Assembly: GCA_019633425.1 (NCBI GenBank) | Contig: WSUB01000209.1 | Coordinates: forward strand, 1-63,881 | Direction of reading: 5' to 3' | DNA: 63,881 nt | DNA from: Tulasnella sp. 424 | Taxonomy: Eukaryota > Basidiomycota > Agaricomycetes > Cantharellales > Tulasnellaceae | The notes under the pieces: generated by a model | The model's input: only the letters and a program-made list of their open reading frames with translations | What the model was told of the DNA's origin: nothing | Databases searched by the model: none | In this document: positions 1 through 10,366 of the stretch, piece after piece | Layout of the letters: each line of letters starts with the position of its first letter | Position numbering within the stretch: the first letter of the stretch is position 1 | Made by a program: the position numbers and the translations under genes

Positions 1-1292
1 TTTTCCTTTCCTTCTCCTCCAAATAACGTCTCCGCCTTGCGGAACAACGCCATAGCGTCATCCACTGCACCCTCTTGGAACAGTGCATTGATTAAGGTCG
101 TATGCGCAAAGACGTCGGGAGTCTTTTCTCCTTCAGTGAGAAGAGCGTATATCCGACCTGCCGCGGTGAAGTCCCTCCCCTTAGCATATCCATCGAGAAG
201 AACATTGAGGATTGGGTCCGGGACGGTGAATCCCAGGCTGACCATGTCGTCAGCAACTCTTTGGGCGAGGTCAACTCGGTTGCATCTGGCGAATTCGGCA
301 GCGAACATGGCGAAGGCTGCTTCCCCAACGTGGAACAGCGGACGCGTTGCCCAGTCTACCTCATCCAAACCCGACGGTCGTTCCTTTGCAATGAATACCC
401 ATGGATTCTCCGATGCCTGACTTGCGGAGAGAAGGGTTTCATAGAAGTGGATGGCGAACTTGGGATTGTTTCCTCGGGTGAATTTTTCCAACACCTCTCG
501 AGTAGCCCCATATCCAATGATCTTCGCAACAGCCCCGACGACCTGGATGAATTGCTCGGTTGGATTCGTGCCGTCGATAGGCTTTGATGGTCGGTAGCAT
601 TTTCTTCTGAGGAGAGACGTGATGGCGGACCGGTAATCCTGCTGGGCCGCGTATGCCTGTAAGATTGGCAGGGACAGCTGCTTCCGCGTGTTGATCTCCA
701 TTTGATTTGGGACCTCTCCATTTGAGCTGCTCGGCTGGGGCAGAATTAGGCTATCGAATTTCTTCCATCCGTCGAGGACTTCCTCCGGTCTTCCTTCCCT
801 GAGGCTGAGCTCCATGAGTTGGATTAGATGCCCCGTCATTCCCGCCTGCGCGGCCAATATGATGGCGAGGTCGCGTACGTCCTGAAGGGCTTTGGATCTG
901 GCCCTTCCCCTTGAGATATCTATCTCCGCTTTTGGAGATAGTAGGGTGGGTGTGAACGTATTGAGAAGAGCATTGAGGGATGTGAACTCGTTGTTCGGAA
1001 CATGTGGGAGTAGTCCTCGGGATTGAAGTAATGACCATTGGGAATGAGCATCGAGCAAAGATTTGCGCTTGTGAGCCTGGTCCAAATTTGTTAGAAGCTT
1101 GTCAAACTCGGCCTGGAGCGCTTGAGGAACAATTGGAATTGGTGATGGGCGCGGCGGGCGGGTGTTTTTTTGTTCGTTGACTTGGGGTTTGAACAACTGC
1201 CTTGGATTACGGACTTGTCGATTAGGAATAGTAGCTAGACCCCGGAAGCGAAGGCACTGCGTCCTCAAAACGTTCCGCGGAACGGCGTGCAT
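1..1292 (-). CDS. Pentatricopeptide-repeat (PPR) protein, mitochondrial, 3' end outside window
   Basis: One uninterrupted minus-strand reading frame runs from an ATG at 1292 to the window edge (430 residues visible, no stop reached). The N-terminus (MHAVPRNVLRTQCLRFRGLA) is rich in Arg and free of acidic residues, as expected of a mitochondrial presequence. The last hundred visible residues show paired helices of PPR type: 'VDLAQRVADDMVSLGFTVPD', then 'PILNVLLDGYAKGRDFTAAG', then 'DVFAHTTLINALFQEGAVDD'. PPR proteins bind organellar RNA and act in its processing, stability or translation; which transcript is bound cannot be read here. The gene is divergent from ORC1, with 516 bp between the start codons. 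No intron is seen in the visible part. The PPR family is secure; the exact ortholog is not. Confidence 0.85.
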   Translation of the reverse strand, partial: MHAVPRNVLRTQCLRFRGLATIPNRQVRNPRQLFKPQVNEQKNTRPPRPSPIPIVPQALQAEFDKLLTNLDQAHKRKSLLDAHSQWSLLQSRGLLPHVPNNEFTSLNALLNTFTPTLLSPKAEIDISRGRARSKALQDVRDLAIILAAQAGMTGHLIQLMELSLREGRPEEVLDGWKKFDSLILPQPSSSNGEVPNQMEINTRKQLSLPILQAYAAQQDYRSAITSLLRRKCYRPSKPIDGTNPTEQFIQVVGAVAKIIGYGATREVLEKFTRGNNPKFAIHFYETLLSASQASENPWVFIAKERPSGLDEVDWATRPLFHVGEAAFAMFAAEFARCNRVDLAQRVADDMVSLGFTVPDPILNVLLDGYAKGRDFTAAGRIYALLTEGEKTPDVFAHTTLINALFQEGAVDDAMALFRKAETLFGGEGKE

Positions 1293-1808
1293 TGCACGAC
1301 TTAAGAAGCGACAAATTTCGGGCGAGCGAGAGACAATCAATGGGAGTTGGTCAGTTGCACCCCGTTTGAGTAAGATAGCAAGGTCTCTATACTTACAAGA
1401 GGCTCCAGACAGGACTCGGTGAACACTAGTTTGATAAGCGGACGAGAGGTCGATCTGTTCTCAAAGCGATTGTCTAACATTGCGCAAACAAACTGTGTCA
1501 AGCATGTGGCGCTTCCAACGCCTTTGCACCAACCGTCTCATTAGACTCTCTTTTCAAATTACTAGATTATTCGAATCCCCGCACTTGCATTTGTAAGAAA
1601 TACACTCTCACCGTAGTTGTACGGTTTCTTCATGACCTCATCGATACGGCCTGCAGTCGGCTAAGCGAGGCGGCGTTTTGCTGCTGGCGATCGGCGACGA
1701 ACATCGCGTCGAGCAAGCTAGGACAAACGCAGCTCAGTCCACATTCCACTCCCACCATCTTACCCTTTACTGAAGCCATTGGACCGTTACAAACCTCCTC
1801 ATCACATT
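1293..1808. promoter_or_regulatory. Divergent intergenic region between PPR gene and ORC1
   Basis: These 516 bp separate two start codons pointing away from each other, so both promoters must lie here. I see no clear TATA box or other recognisable site and no convincing open frame. Confidence 0.5.
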
Positions 1809-4702
1809 ATGTCTCAAGCTACTCCAAGTCGACGGTCACGGCGTAACGAAATTTTCATTCCAACGCCATCAAAACCCAGTTCATCCACCACTCACAGCTG
1901 GATTGACGACCCCATTTACACCCGCCCGACGCGACTCGCAGACGACCTTCCTAATGGAACAGACGTTCAAGAGGACTTGGAGTGGGAGACAAATTTCTAT
2001 CGCGCTTTCTTACGACAGCGGAGCGTCAACGCGAAGGGCAAAGGCAAAAGCAAGGCACCCAGCGAAGAAGAGTTCGTTGTCGGAGAGCCAGTGATTGTGA
2101 ATGGCTTTTTCAAGGATACGCACGTGGCTGTAATCATCGCATTGATGGATGTCAAGGAAAAAGACTCAGATGAGGGGAGTGCCGAGTTCGTTGGACAGAT
2201 GGCCTTGGTCCATTGGTTCCTTCGACCCCAAGAGCTTCCCAAAACTGGAGCGGCAAGAGCTCATAGAGAGGCGAGTCTCGGTCGTACGCCCAACAAACCT
2301 TCACTACATAACTCTAACATGTTCTTTTTTGTTTAGGGAGAGATTTACTACACAGTAGACCAGTCCGCTGTCGTTCCTCTGGACTCCATTCTAGCACACT
2401 GCGACGTACTCTCGCCTTCCAAATACAATGAGACCGTAGGGGACGGAGCGCGGCCTAGGTGGACATTCCTCCAACCAGGAGTAGTTGAGAAGGTCCTGTG
2501 CGACACCGCTTTCAAGGATGGCCTGCATTTCCAGCTTAACTGGGCCAAGCACGCGGCTGCCGCTACAGAAACAGCCGTAAGAGCTCCCGATGCTTCCAAA
2601 GACGCTTGGAACCTCAGTTTAAAGGGGTTGAAAGCAGGGAAAAAAAGTCAGGAGAAGGAAAATGGGTCGAATGGTCCGAGGAAGAAAGTCCGACGGATTG
2701 CTGGTGAACAAAAACGGAAGGAGAAGCGCCGAACAGGCTCCTCAACGCTCGTCTCGGACGACGAGGAATCCGAGGAGGAGGCGAGTGGTTCCGGCAGCGA
2801 CGTCTACGAACGCGGAGGGAGTTCTTCGGAAGAGATAGATGAAGAGAGCGTGGACGAAGCCGCCAGCGATGACGATACACCGATAGCCGATTCGGACAAT
2901 GGCGAAGATGTCGTAGATTTCTCTGCTTCCAAGAAAAGAAAACGAACCGCCCCAGTACCTCGGACACCCACAAAGCGACGGCAGACGAAAGCAGTCATAA
3001 CACCTGCGTCCAAGAAAGCCCTTGCAGCGAGGCGAAATTCGATGGGAGGAGGAAGAAAAAGGAAGATCAGGGTCGCAGCACCCTCTGCAGTCTCGTACAA
3101 CGAAACCGACAGAGCAGCGTTGTCCAAGTTGCCCAAAAACGCCCATCTAAGAGCAATGCACCTCTTACACGTCGCGGCTAGACCGGATGCCCTACCTGGG
3201 CGGGATGGCGAGTTCAACGACGTGCTCGCAACTACTTTGAGCGTACTTGAGGAAGGCAGCGGAGGATGTATATGTAAGTCGTGACGATATTCGGCTCTTG
3301 GAATTAGCCTGACATGCTGTGCTCTCGTCAAGACATCTCGGGCGTCCCGGGAACAGGCAAAACGGCCACGGTACATGCTGTCGTTCGGGAGCTCCAGAAG
3401 ATGGCCACAAACAATGTAAGTCTCGAATACGCTTCCATTCACCGTGATTGGACATGTCGTTAACCTTGCTTCGTTTAGGAAACCAATCCTTTCACTTACG
3501 TCGAAATCAATGGTCTTCGTCTCTCCGATCCCTCGGCAGCTTATGGAGTGCTATGGGAGGCTGTGTCCGGTCACGACGTCGAGAGAGAAGGACATCTTAA
3601 AATCAGTGCGAAAGAGGCTTTGAAGAAACTGGATCGATATTTCGCCGGTGCGAGGATAGGACCTAGCGGGGGTGCATTGTACGTCCGTCTATCGTCCTCG
3701 GTCTCTTTGTCTGGCTAACCGAGGTAAACCTGCTTTCCCCCTAATACAGTGTCGTCTTGATGGACGAATTAGACCAGCTCGTTACAGCTAAGCAAGATGT
3801 GGTGTACAACTTCTTCAACTGGCCAAACCTGGCAAATTCGCGGCTAGTCGTGATTGCTGTCTCCAATACACACGACTTGCCGGAGAGGGTGATGTCCGGC
3901 AAAGTCAGGAGTCGTCTTGGTGCGTGCAGCTTGTTGTTTTGTTAATGCAGGCGTCAGCATCTAACATGAGAACTTAGGCATGGAGAAGATTCAGTTCCAT
4001 CCTTATTCGAGGGAGCAGCTCATGGACATTGTGAATTCGCGGTTGCAAGCGTCCAGAGAAGGTCTTGCCGGTGTCGATGCCAACGTTATCCACGAAGATG
4101 CCGTGAAATACGCTTCGGCGAGAGTAGCAGCGGTGAACGGCGACGCAAGACGGGTTCTCGACATTGCAAGGCGGGCTGTGGAGACGGTGTACAATCCGCA
4201 GGGTAGTTCACCTGTCGTTCGAATGAAGGACATGACCGAGGTCATCAAAGCCATGCAGAACAGCCCGAATGCGGCTTTCGTGAGGGAGTGCAGCTTCGTT
4301 GAGCGGGTCGTACTGGCTGCCATCATTAAATGCGTTAAACGGGAAGGTGTAAGCGAAGTCAAATGGGGAGAGGTACGTTCGCTCAAGTATCTCAACTCGT
4401 CCCCTTCGGAAAAGAACTGACCTCACCTTGTCCTGGTTGATGCGCAGGTCACGAAGCAATGCGTGGTCCTTTTCGAACAGCTTCGGGATGACCTTACTCT
4501 CACAAAGCCCACCCACGAGCGATTGCGTTTTGTTTTGCAATCCTTGGTCGCAAGTAAAGCTATCATTCTAGAGAGTGGCGCGGCCGCGGATAGGAAGGAC
4601 ATCTCGGAGCGGCTGGTTATGTTAAATATGGAGACCGGTGAGGTAGTGAGGGCTCTGTCAGACGTCGGGAAGAGCAGATGGGAGAACGTTCTTGGAGCAT
4701 GA
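1809..4702 (+). CDS. orc1: Origin recognition complex subunit 1 (BAH + AAA+ ATPase)
   Basis: ORC1 is the ATP-binding subunit of the nuclear complex that marks replication origins and loads the MCM helicase with Cdc6. Seven exons join in frame to 833 residues: 1809-2270, 2337-3273, 3333-3415, 3479-3678, 3750-3919, 3978-4372, 4448-4702. An N-terminal BAH domain (residues about 60-230) includes 'VHWFLRPQELP' and 'EIYYTVDQ'. A long charged Lys/Ser/Glu linker follows. The AAA+ core has Walker A GVPGTGKT (470-477) and Walker B VVLMDELD (562-569), then sensor regions and a winged-helix end. Intron 1 (2271-2336) begins with GC (AG|GCGAGT); the GC-AG reading keeps the BAH frame and has no good GT alternative. 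An in-frame TTG at 1779 is not taken as start because the ATG at 1809 gives a normal N-terminus. Confidence 0.95.
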
Positions 4703-4866
4703 GTTCGTTAACCTAGTTCGGCCCCTCCTCCAATGCTGACGCCACCCAGTGTGCGCGCTTTGAGATTAGTTGTCATCTGGTGACTAGTAAAGATGAAGTA
4801 TCATTATTTTATAATCTAGTTCAAATGTTCACGACGATACTCACCGCGGGTGGGATGGTCTCACCG

Positions 4867-6697
4867 CTATACCTTGCACAGGGTTTTGTGGCTCCCTTCT
4901 TGCCAGTCCCTAGTTCCATGACTGTCAGTTAGTATCTTGAACGTACGATGCCTGGCTATACAGACCTCTTTTGGCAGCCTAAGCTGCAGTACTGCATCTG
5001 GGGAGCAAGTGAGCACGCGACGCCGATCACCACTTTTGAGAATAGAGACTTGCCGACTTGCAGTTAGAGCATAGAAGAAAGGTGAGCGAAGCCTCTTCAC
5101 CGTGGAAGCCGCATTTCAGCCATCCGCATCCCACTTTCAATGGTTCGTCCTTAAAGGGGGCTTGCTGCGCTGCTGCCTGGTGTTCGGCTTCGATGCGCGC
5201 GACATCCAAACCAATTTCGTCCCCGAATGCCAGCCACCAATCAACCGTGGAGATCATTTTCGAAGAGCAACGCTCAGAGCATTCGTGGAAAGGAGAAACT
5301 TCTGGGACTTGACAAGGTTTCGAGCGTGCTGCGATCTTGACCCATTGAGAAGCGGAGAACCATGACGGTTTGACAATTTTGGTTCTGAATGCTGCATCTT
5401 CCCTACTAAACTTTGCAATTTTCTTCCGGATTATCACTAGAATCTTTGCTAAACGCTATGTCAGATAGGATAATAAAGAAGGTTTGGAGAGAAAGTTACC
5501 GACCAAGGTCGCACACGTTGACGGTGAAATGAACGAAAGTTCGTCCGACCAAGAAAATTAAATCTTGCTCAGTGACAAGGTCCATGATTATCGTCTTTTG
5601 CAAGCTTTCTGGGAGTTGGCATGTTGAGATTAACCTGATGGAAGAGTCAATAAGCGGCTGAAGGCGCTGTATAAACAGAAACTAGCACAGTACATTCCGA
5701 TCAGGACCAAGACTGCAAAAGTTACCGACTCCGGATCGTCCTCTGGACTGTCGTCAGGGTTTTTGATCCATTCCCAATACTTGCTCAAGAGTGTGACGTG
5801 AAACCTGCCGGTGGCGAAGAGCAGCTCGTGTGCGGTGGACACTTGGGACAGCTGCGCGATCACTGATGTGGTACCCAGGATGAAGCCGTGGTTCAAGAAG
5901 GCGGTGCATCGTTCGAGGATGCGCTTGGGCCCGTATCTCCTGATAGCATCACGTGTGATATCTGGGAAGAACAGGCCGCTAGCGGAATGCGGAATCAAAA
6001 TCTTGGAAAGGCTCTTGAAGATCGAGCGCCGAACATTCGGGTCGCCCCAAGCTTGATCGACCCGGTGGAAGAGTGTTGTGTAAAGTAGGTCCAGAATGGA
6101 GGCGTGATTAAGCCTCGTAGAATGGCTAATCGAAAGGACAGAGGGTATCGGCATGCTGGAAGGTCTGATACATGATACTGACTTACAATATCCCTGGGTG
6201 TTTAGTGAATACTGCATGGCAGACAGTCTCGAGGATAGTCAAAATCCAGGCCCGCACTGGGATCCGCTTCCCAGCCTTTTCGGCCTTCTCCGCAGTCTTA
6301 CACCCGGATTCGACAATGGAATTGACTTTTGTGCACCAAGTATTAACGGGGTATACTCGAAGTGGATGTTCCATCAATGAGACCAATGTTTTGAATTTGT
6401 CCAAGGCCGCCAGAACGAGATCAAGTCTAGAAGGATTCTGTGTCACGCGGCATGAGCAACTCATCGTTAGTGAGACCGATCTAACTTTGCTTTGGGTGCC
6501 GCTTGGTAACAACGTACCTCGCCATCCAAAGGTTCGAGAACTATTTCAAACAGCACGTCTAGAACACCAGCGTCATGCAGTCTTCTGATATTAGGGTTTG
6601 GTGCGAATAGCTTCTCGTATCGGCTTAGCGTTTGAAGTCGCGAAGTGGAAGAATTGCTTGTTCGGAGGGCTTCGACCAATCTGCTGGCTTGTGCCAT
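4867..6697 (-). CDS. MYND-type zinc-finger protein
   Basis: Seven exons on the minus strand join in frame to 497 residues: 6518-6697, 6187-6437, 5726-6155, 5504-5666, 5054-5448, 4966-4997, 4909-4867. Most of the protein is helical and unrecognised. The C-terminus is a MYND finger with ligands C449, C454, C468, C471, C477, C481, H491 and C495 (core 'MQYCSLGCQKRDWQEGSHKT'). MYND fingers bind proline-rich partner peptides; no SET or other catalytic domain is seen, so the function is open. The finger only forms if intron 5 (4998-5053) is a GC-AG intron with donor TCG|GCAAGT; it is followed by a 32-nt exon. For exon 4 an acceptor 15 nt upstream (exon start 5681) is also in phase, but would leave a 44-nt intron. 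The gene is convergent with ORC1 (164 bp between stops). Confidence 0.85.
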
Positions 6698-6765
6698 GGT
6701 AGGGGATGTGGTTGGTCGAGGATCATTTGTTCGCGCGACTTGTGGTTTTCCGCTGCAAAAGAAAC

Positions 6766-6860
6766 CGACACGAGTAGGATTTGAACCTACGCCCGGAGAC
6801 CGGATCAGATTGTCCTCAATTAATTCTAATCTGACGCCTTAACCGCTCGGCCATCGTGTC
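6766..6860 (-). tRNA. tRNA-Ser: tRNA-Ser(AGA), with intron
   Basis: The minus strand folds as a class II tRNA. The acceptor stem is GACACGA/TCGTGTC, the D arm GGCCGAGCGGTTAAGGC, and the anticodon stem TCAGA/TCTGA. There is a long variable arm with CCGG/CCGG pairing and a T arm GTAGG-TTCAAAT-CCTAC. The loop TT-AGA-A is interrupted after position 37 by an intron of about 12-13 nt, so the anticodon is AGA (serine TCT codons). The discriminator base would be G, as in other tRNA-Ser. Internal A and B boxes are present in the D and T arms. Confidence 0.93.
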
Positions 6861-7110
6861 TACATGTGATTATAGAGTAGTTACGTTTACTCATAGCTAT
6901 AATTTAACTCTTACTGCGTTCAGCTTCATCCCTCACGATACTCCACAAAACCGTTACAATCTCACTAAAACATATAATCTTATTTTAATATGCGAAACAT
7001 GTCTTCGGGGAAATATTGGCGACGAGCCGTGTTTTCCTCGACATATTAGCGGAGTCAAGCGCCCAATGGCGTGAGATCGTGCCTTTACCGAGCAAGTCCA
7101 AATTTCAACC

Positions 7111-8188
7111 ATGGCTACCGCACACTGGAGCAGGCCGGCAACACGGACATCTATCATCGACAAGCTAGTGGAGGGTGTAGGTACGCTTTGTCCTCTTCCT
7201 TCGTATGACGCGCGTATATACCAGTCGCGTGCTGAAGGACCCATGTTCTTCTTTCCGGTCCAGATCGATATAACCCTCAAAATGTCGAGATCCTCGAGGA
7301 CTACCTATACCAACAAATGAAGAATGGCGAATATGACTGTCTCTCGAACTTGGCTATCTTAAAACTGTGCGTCGTCTCCAAGTGCCTTGGGGTTTCTTGC
7401 GGCTTTGGCTGACTTGAGTCTCTGGCCAGGTACCAATTTAACCCTGAACTGTATAATGGAGACGTCGTAGTCAACATCCTCGCCAAAGCGCTCACCGCGA
7501 CACCCGCAGCCGACTTCAACCTTTGCCTCGCACTATTATGCGAACGACCCGTGAGCCCACTTAACCCCTTCATAACTTTGCCCGCAACATCGGATTGACC
7601 CTGCTCTTATCACAGGTCGAAGCCCAATCCGACGAAACCGACCCATTCCCACTGTACCTCCCTCAACTCCAATTCCTCTACCAACTCCTCCGAACGTGCA
7701 AATTCCCGCTCTTCTGGGAAATCTACCGTTCGCCAGACTCGAGCAATTTACGAGATAACTACATCGCCGAGGTGTACGGGTTTGAGGATACGATCAGGGA
7801 GAACGTCATTGCGAAAATCGTCTCGAGCACTTTCACGAGGATAGGGAAGCAGAGGTTGGAGACGTATTTGGATTTGACTGGTAAGTGCTTGAAAAAGCGG
7901 GCCTGCCTTGGGGGAGTGCGCGCACGAATGACGAGGCTTATACAAAGTTCTCTATCAGGTCCCGAATTCGATGCTATGCTCGAGAAACTCGGATGGACGG
8001 TGGATTCGAAGGGAGGTGTTGTGATTACACCGAACCCGGATAACCAGATCCAGGCTACGGTGCTTCGTGAAGATATCCAGCTCCCTCGTACGTTTGGCTT
8101 TCCTCATATTACCTCCTCTCGCTTTGTGCTGATTGGACCTTCACGATTAGAACTCTCCAAGATTATTGCCCACGCGCAATCAGCTTAG
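7111..8188 (+). CDS. EIF3K: Eukaryotic translation initiation factor 3 subunit K
   Basis: eIF3k is a small non-core subunit of the eIF3 complex that binds the 40S ribosome in the cytoplasm. Six exons join in frame to 241 residues: 7111-7180, 7264-7366, 7430-7550, 7616-7880, 7959-8087, 8151-8188. Recognisable segments are 'RYNPQNVEILEDYLYQQ' near the N-terminus, the HEAT-like 'CLSNLAILKLYQFNPELYN', and a C-terminal winged-helix/PCI-like part ('TYLDLTGPEFDAMLEKLGW') with a basic end. The length matches the family (about 220-240). All introns are GT-AG and 62-83 nt. The gene points away from the tRNA and converges with the next gene, with 96 bp between stops. Confidence 0.95.
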
Positions 8189-8284
8189 AAGTGTATTACT
8201 ACCTTGGTTGCAATAAACTGTCTGAAGCGTGCTGTACAGCGACATTTGCCATTCCGTCCAGGTGATGGAAATGTTTGGGGGCCA

Positions 8285-9281
8285 TTACCCATAAGGCGTC
8301 TGTTCCAGAAGCACGAAATACACTTTCGTATTATATGCGGGCCACCCTTCATTCTCGCACTCGTCCCTCTCCCACTCCGCCAAGGCTCCTTCCGAGATGG
8401 CAATCCCCGACTTCATCTCTAACCCTCGAAAAAAGTGCCTGCCATCCATACAATCCAAATTCACAACCTCGTTCAATGGTAACCGCGTTCCAACCATCCT
8501 GCGATTGAGCCTATGCTGTTTCATCACCGCTTGTTCGCCTCGTTGAGTGAATTTGGACCATTGCGCCTGGTCGACTGGCTCGAGCAACCACTCGTGCAAA
8601 CGAGTTAAGACGGCGAGGGTGCTTATGCCGTTTGGGTCGACTATGGGTAAGCCTATTGTCATGATGAGTCGGGGGATGGTTATGAGGAGGCGGATTTTTT
8701 GGACTGGTGGGGATGTCGCCGCTTGCTCGAATAGGGTGTCGCGGCTGGGTCGGAGGGTCAGGTCTGTTATTTCTGCAGCTTCAGGAGGGTTGATGGTGTT
8801 CCATCGCATGGGACCACAGCTGGAGAATGGGGAGGTGTGTTTGAGGAGGGGGTTCAGTATGAGCGGTGTGGTTGGGGCTGGCCAGATGGCTGGTACGAGA
8901 GAAATCGATGTCAGGATCGTTCGACTTCCAAGATACAAGATGATGAGAGGAGAACCAGTACCCACAATTAGGCTGTCGTCCAGATTTTTCTCGAGGTCTA
9001 CGGTGAGACTCGGCTTCCAGCCACTGGTCGAGGTCGGAGGGAAGTTCCACGTTTGGGACGTCTACATGTCGACACTGACAACCAAGTACGGAGCATAAGT
9101 AGGAACGTCCCGTTATCAGAACAGCAAAATCACTCACACTAAGTACTCGGAAGATTGTCCATGGGGTTGGCATGGGATTCCCGATTGGGGTGGGGGGGAA
9201 GGGAATGTCGGGTTGGATTACAATGTGTAGAGGTGAGGAATGGCAGTCAGTGGCGGTATTGCGCCACCCACCATGAGGCAT
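8285..9281 (-). CDS. DUF6699-like fungal protein
   Basis: Two exons, 9138-9281 and 8285-9061, join in frame to 306 residues. The intron acceptor is the TAG at 9062-9064; the nearer CAG at 9075-9077 would put the next exon in a frame that lacks the domain. The main body resembles the DUF6699 group common in mushroom-forming fungi: 'LILNPLL' opens the domain, 'MRWNTINPPEAAE' corresponds to the usual W-D/N-x-PP motif, and a long stretch 'TLAVLTRLHEWLLEPVDQAQ' lies where family members carry their conserved helix. No enzymatic motif or known role. The N-terminal 48 residues are proline-rich. A later Met in exon 1 could be the true start. Assignment to the family is by motif memory, not a search. 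Confidence 0.7.
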
Positions 9282-10366
9282 CGGAGTTTGGTGAGATAGC
9301 TGCAGACTGACTCTAGCCTTTACTTTGTCGATCCAACAACTTCATGGCGAATGGCCTGCCAGTGTCCGGCACATGAGCTGGGACCCCGTTCCCCTCTAAA
9401 TCGTGCGCCGGCATAAAAATTAGTCATGCATCCCGTCGTGTGTGAGCTCCAGGTGTCGCGCATTATCCATCGCTCGCAATTATTGGAGTCTCGCTTAGCT
9501 TGTTCGACTAGACGAGGGGGGTGATAGTACCAAGGGTCCTCTTGGTTCTGTGACCTGTTATGGAACGCGTTGGAGCGTGACAAACTGCGATGGTTGAGCG
9601 GCTCTTGTTACTTTCAAAAGCCAATCAAGAAACCGACATTATTATGATCACTTGTAGACTTTCTGAAACCAAGGGCGAACCGGCCTTCCGACTGACTTGG
9701 GCGGGCGATGGGCTGGTTTTGGGGAGTTTGTCAAGGTGGGTTGGGAGCCTCTGTGTTCATTATCCGCCGGCTAGACTCCACTAGGCTTTGTTGTCCTAGA
9801 TACCCATGGCAAAAGGCGGGTCGGGAACACAGCCTTGAGCGACGACACAGAGACCACCATGACCACGAAACGCTCAAAGGCTGAGCAGGGGGAGGTACTA
9901 GACCATAAAGGGAGGCGATTGGATGTTTTGGGCAGCTTGTTGCTGTCGACGCGACGCTTTGCCTTGTGGGCAGCCTTTCTTCAAACTTCCGCTCAGACTC
10001 TGTACGTGCACTCTTCGCACCCCGTCATCCTTGCGACGATGATCACGACCATGAGAGCGAAGTGGACCATTGTTCTGCGTGCGGGGGAAAGCGATGAATT
10101 GCGTGCTATAACTATCCGGTGTATTCAACTTATTCGTCAGCCGTGTGTGCATTTTGTTCCCCCCGAACAGGTCCACGCCGCCCGTTGCGCGACAAACTTC
10201 ATCAGCTCAACGGCTCGGCTCATTTTGAAATTTGTTTACTCAAGTTTCCACACGCGCGGTATCATTTTTGCCCCTTGCTTAATAAGGTCGTTGAGGGCGT
10301 TTTGTCTTGGGCTAAAACTCAATTCTCCCCCTTCCCGGGTTATATAGGATCCCACTCCATCACTTG
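9282..10366. other. Intergenic region, 1.1 kb, F-box gene promoter side
   Basis: No convincing gene. The longest plus-strand frame (9835-10347) starts with a non-ATG codon and has no recognisable motif. A TATATA box lies at 10341-10346, only 21 bp before the first ATG of the F-box gene. If it is used, transcription may begin downstream of that ATG. Confidence 0.45.

Noticed and set aside
1779..1808. Upstream TTG start for ORC1
   Set aside because: Nuclear genes start at ATG; the ATG at 1809 is the first in frame and gives a normal N-terminus.
9075..9077. CAG acceptor for the DUF6699-like gene intron
   Set aside because: It would place exon 2 in a frame that lacks the DUF6699-like segments; the TAG acceptor at 9062-9064 keeps the correct frame.
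9835..10347. 170-codon plus-strand open frame upstream of the F-box gene
   Set aside because: It starts with a non-ATG codon, has no recognisable motif, low-complexity pattern or splice-linked partner, and looks like a chance frame.
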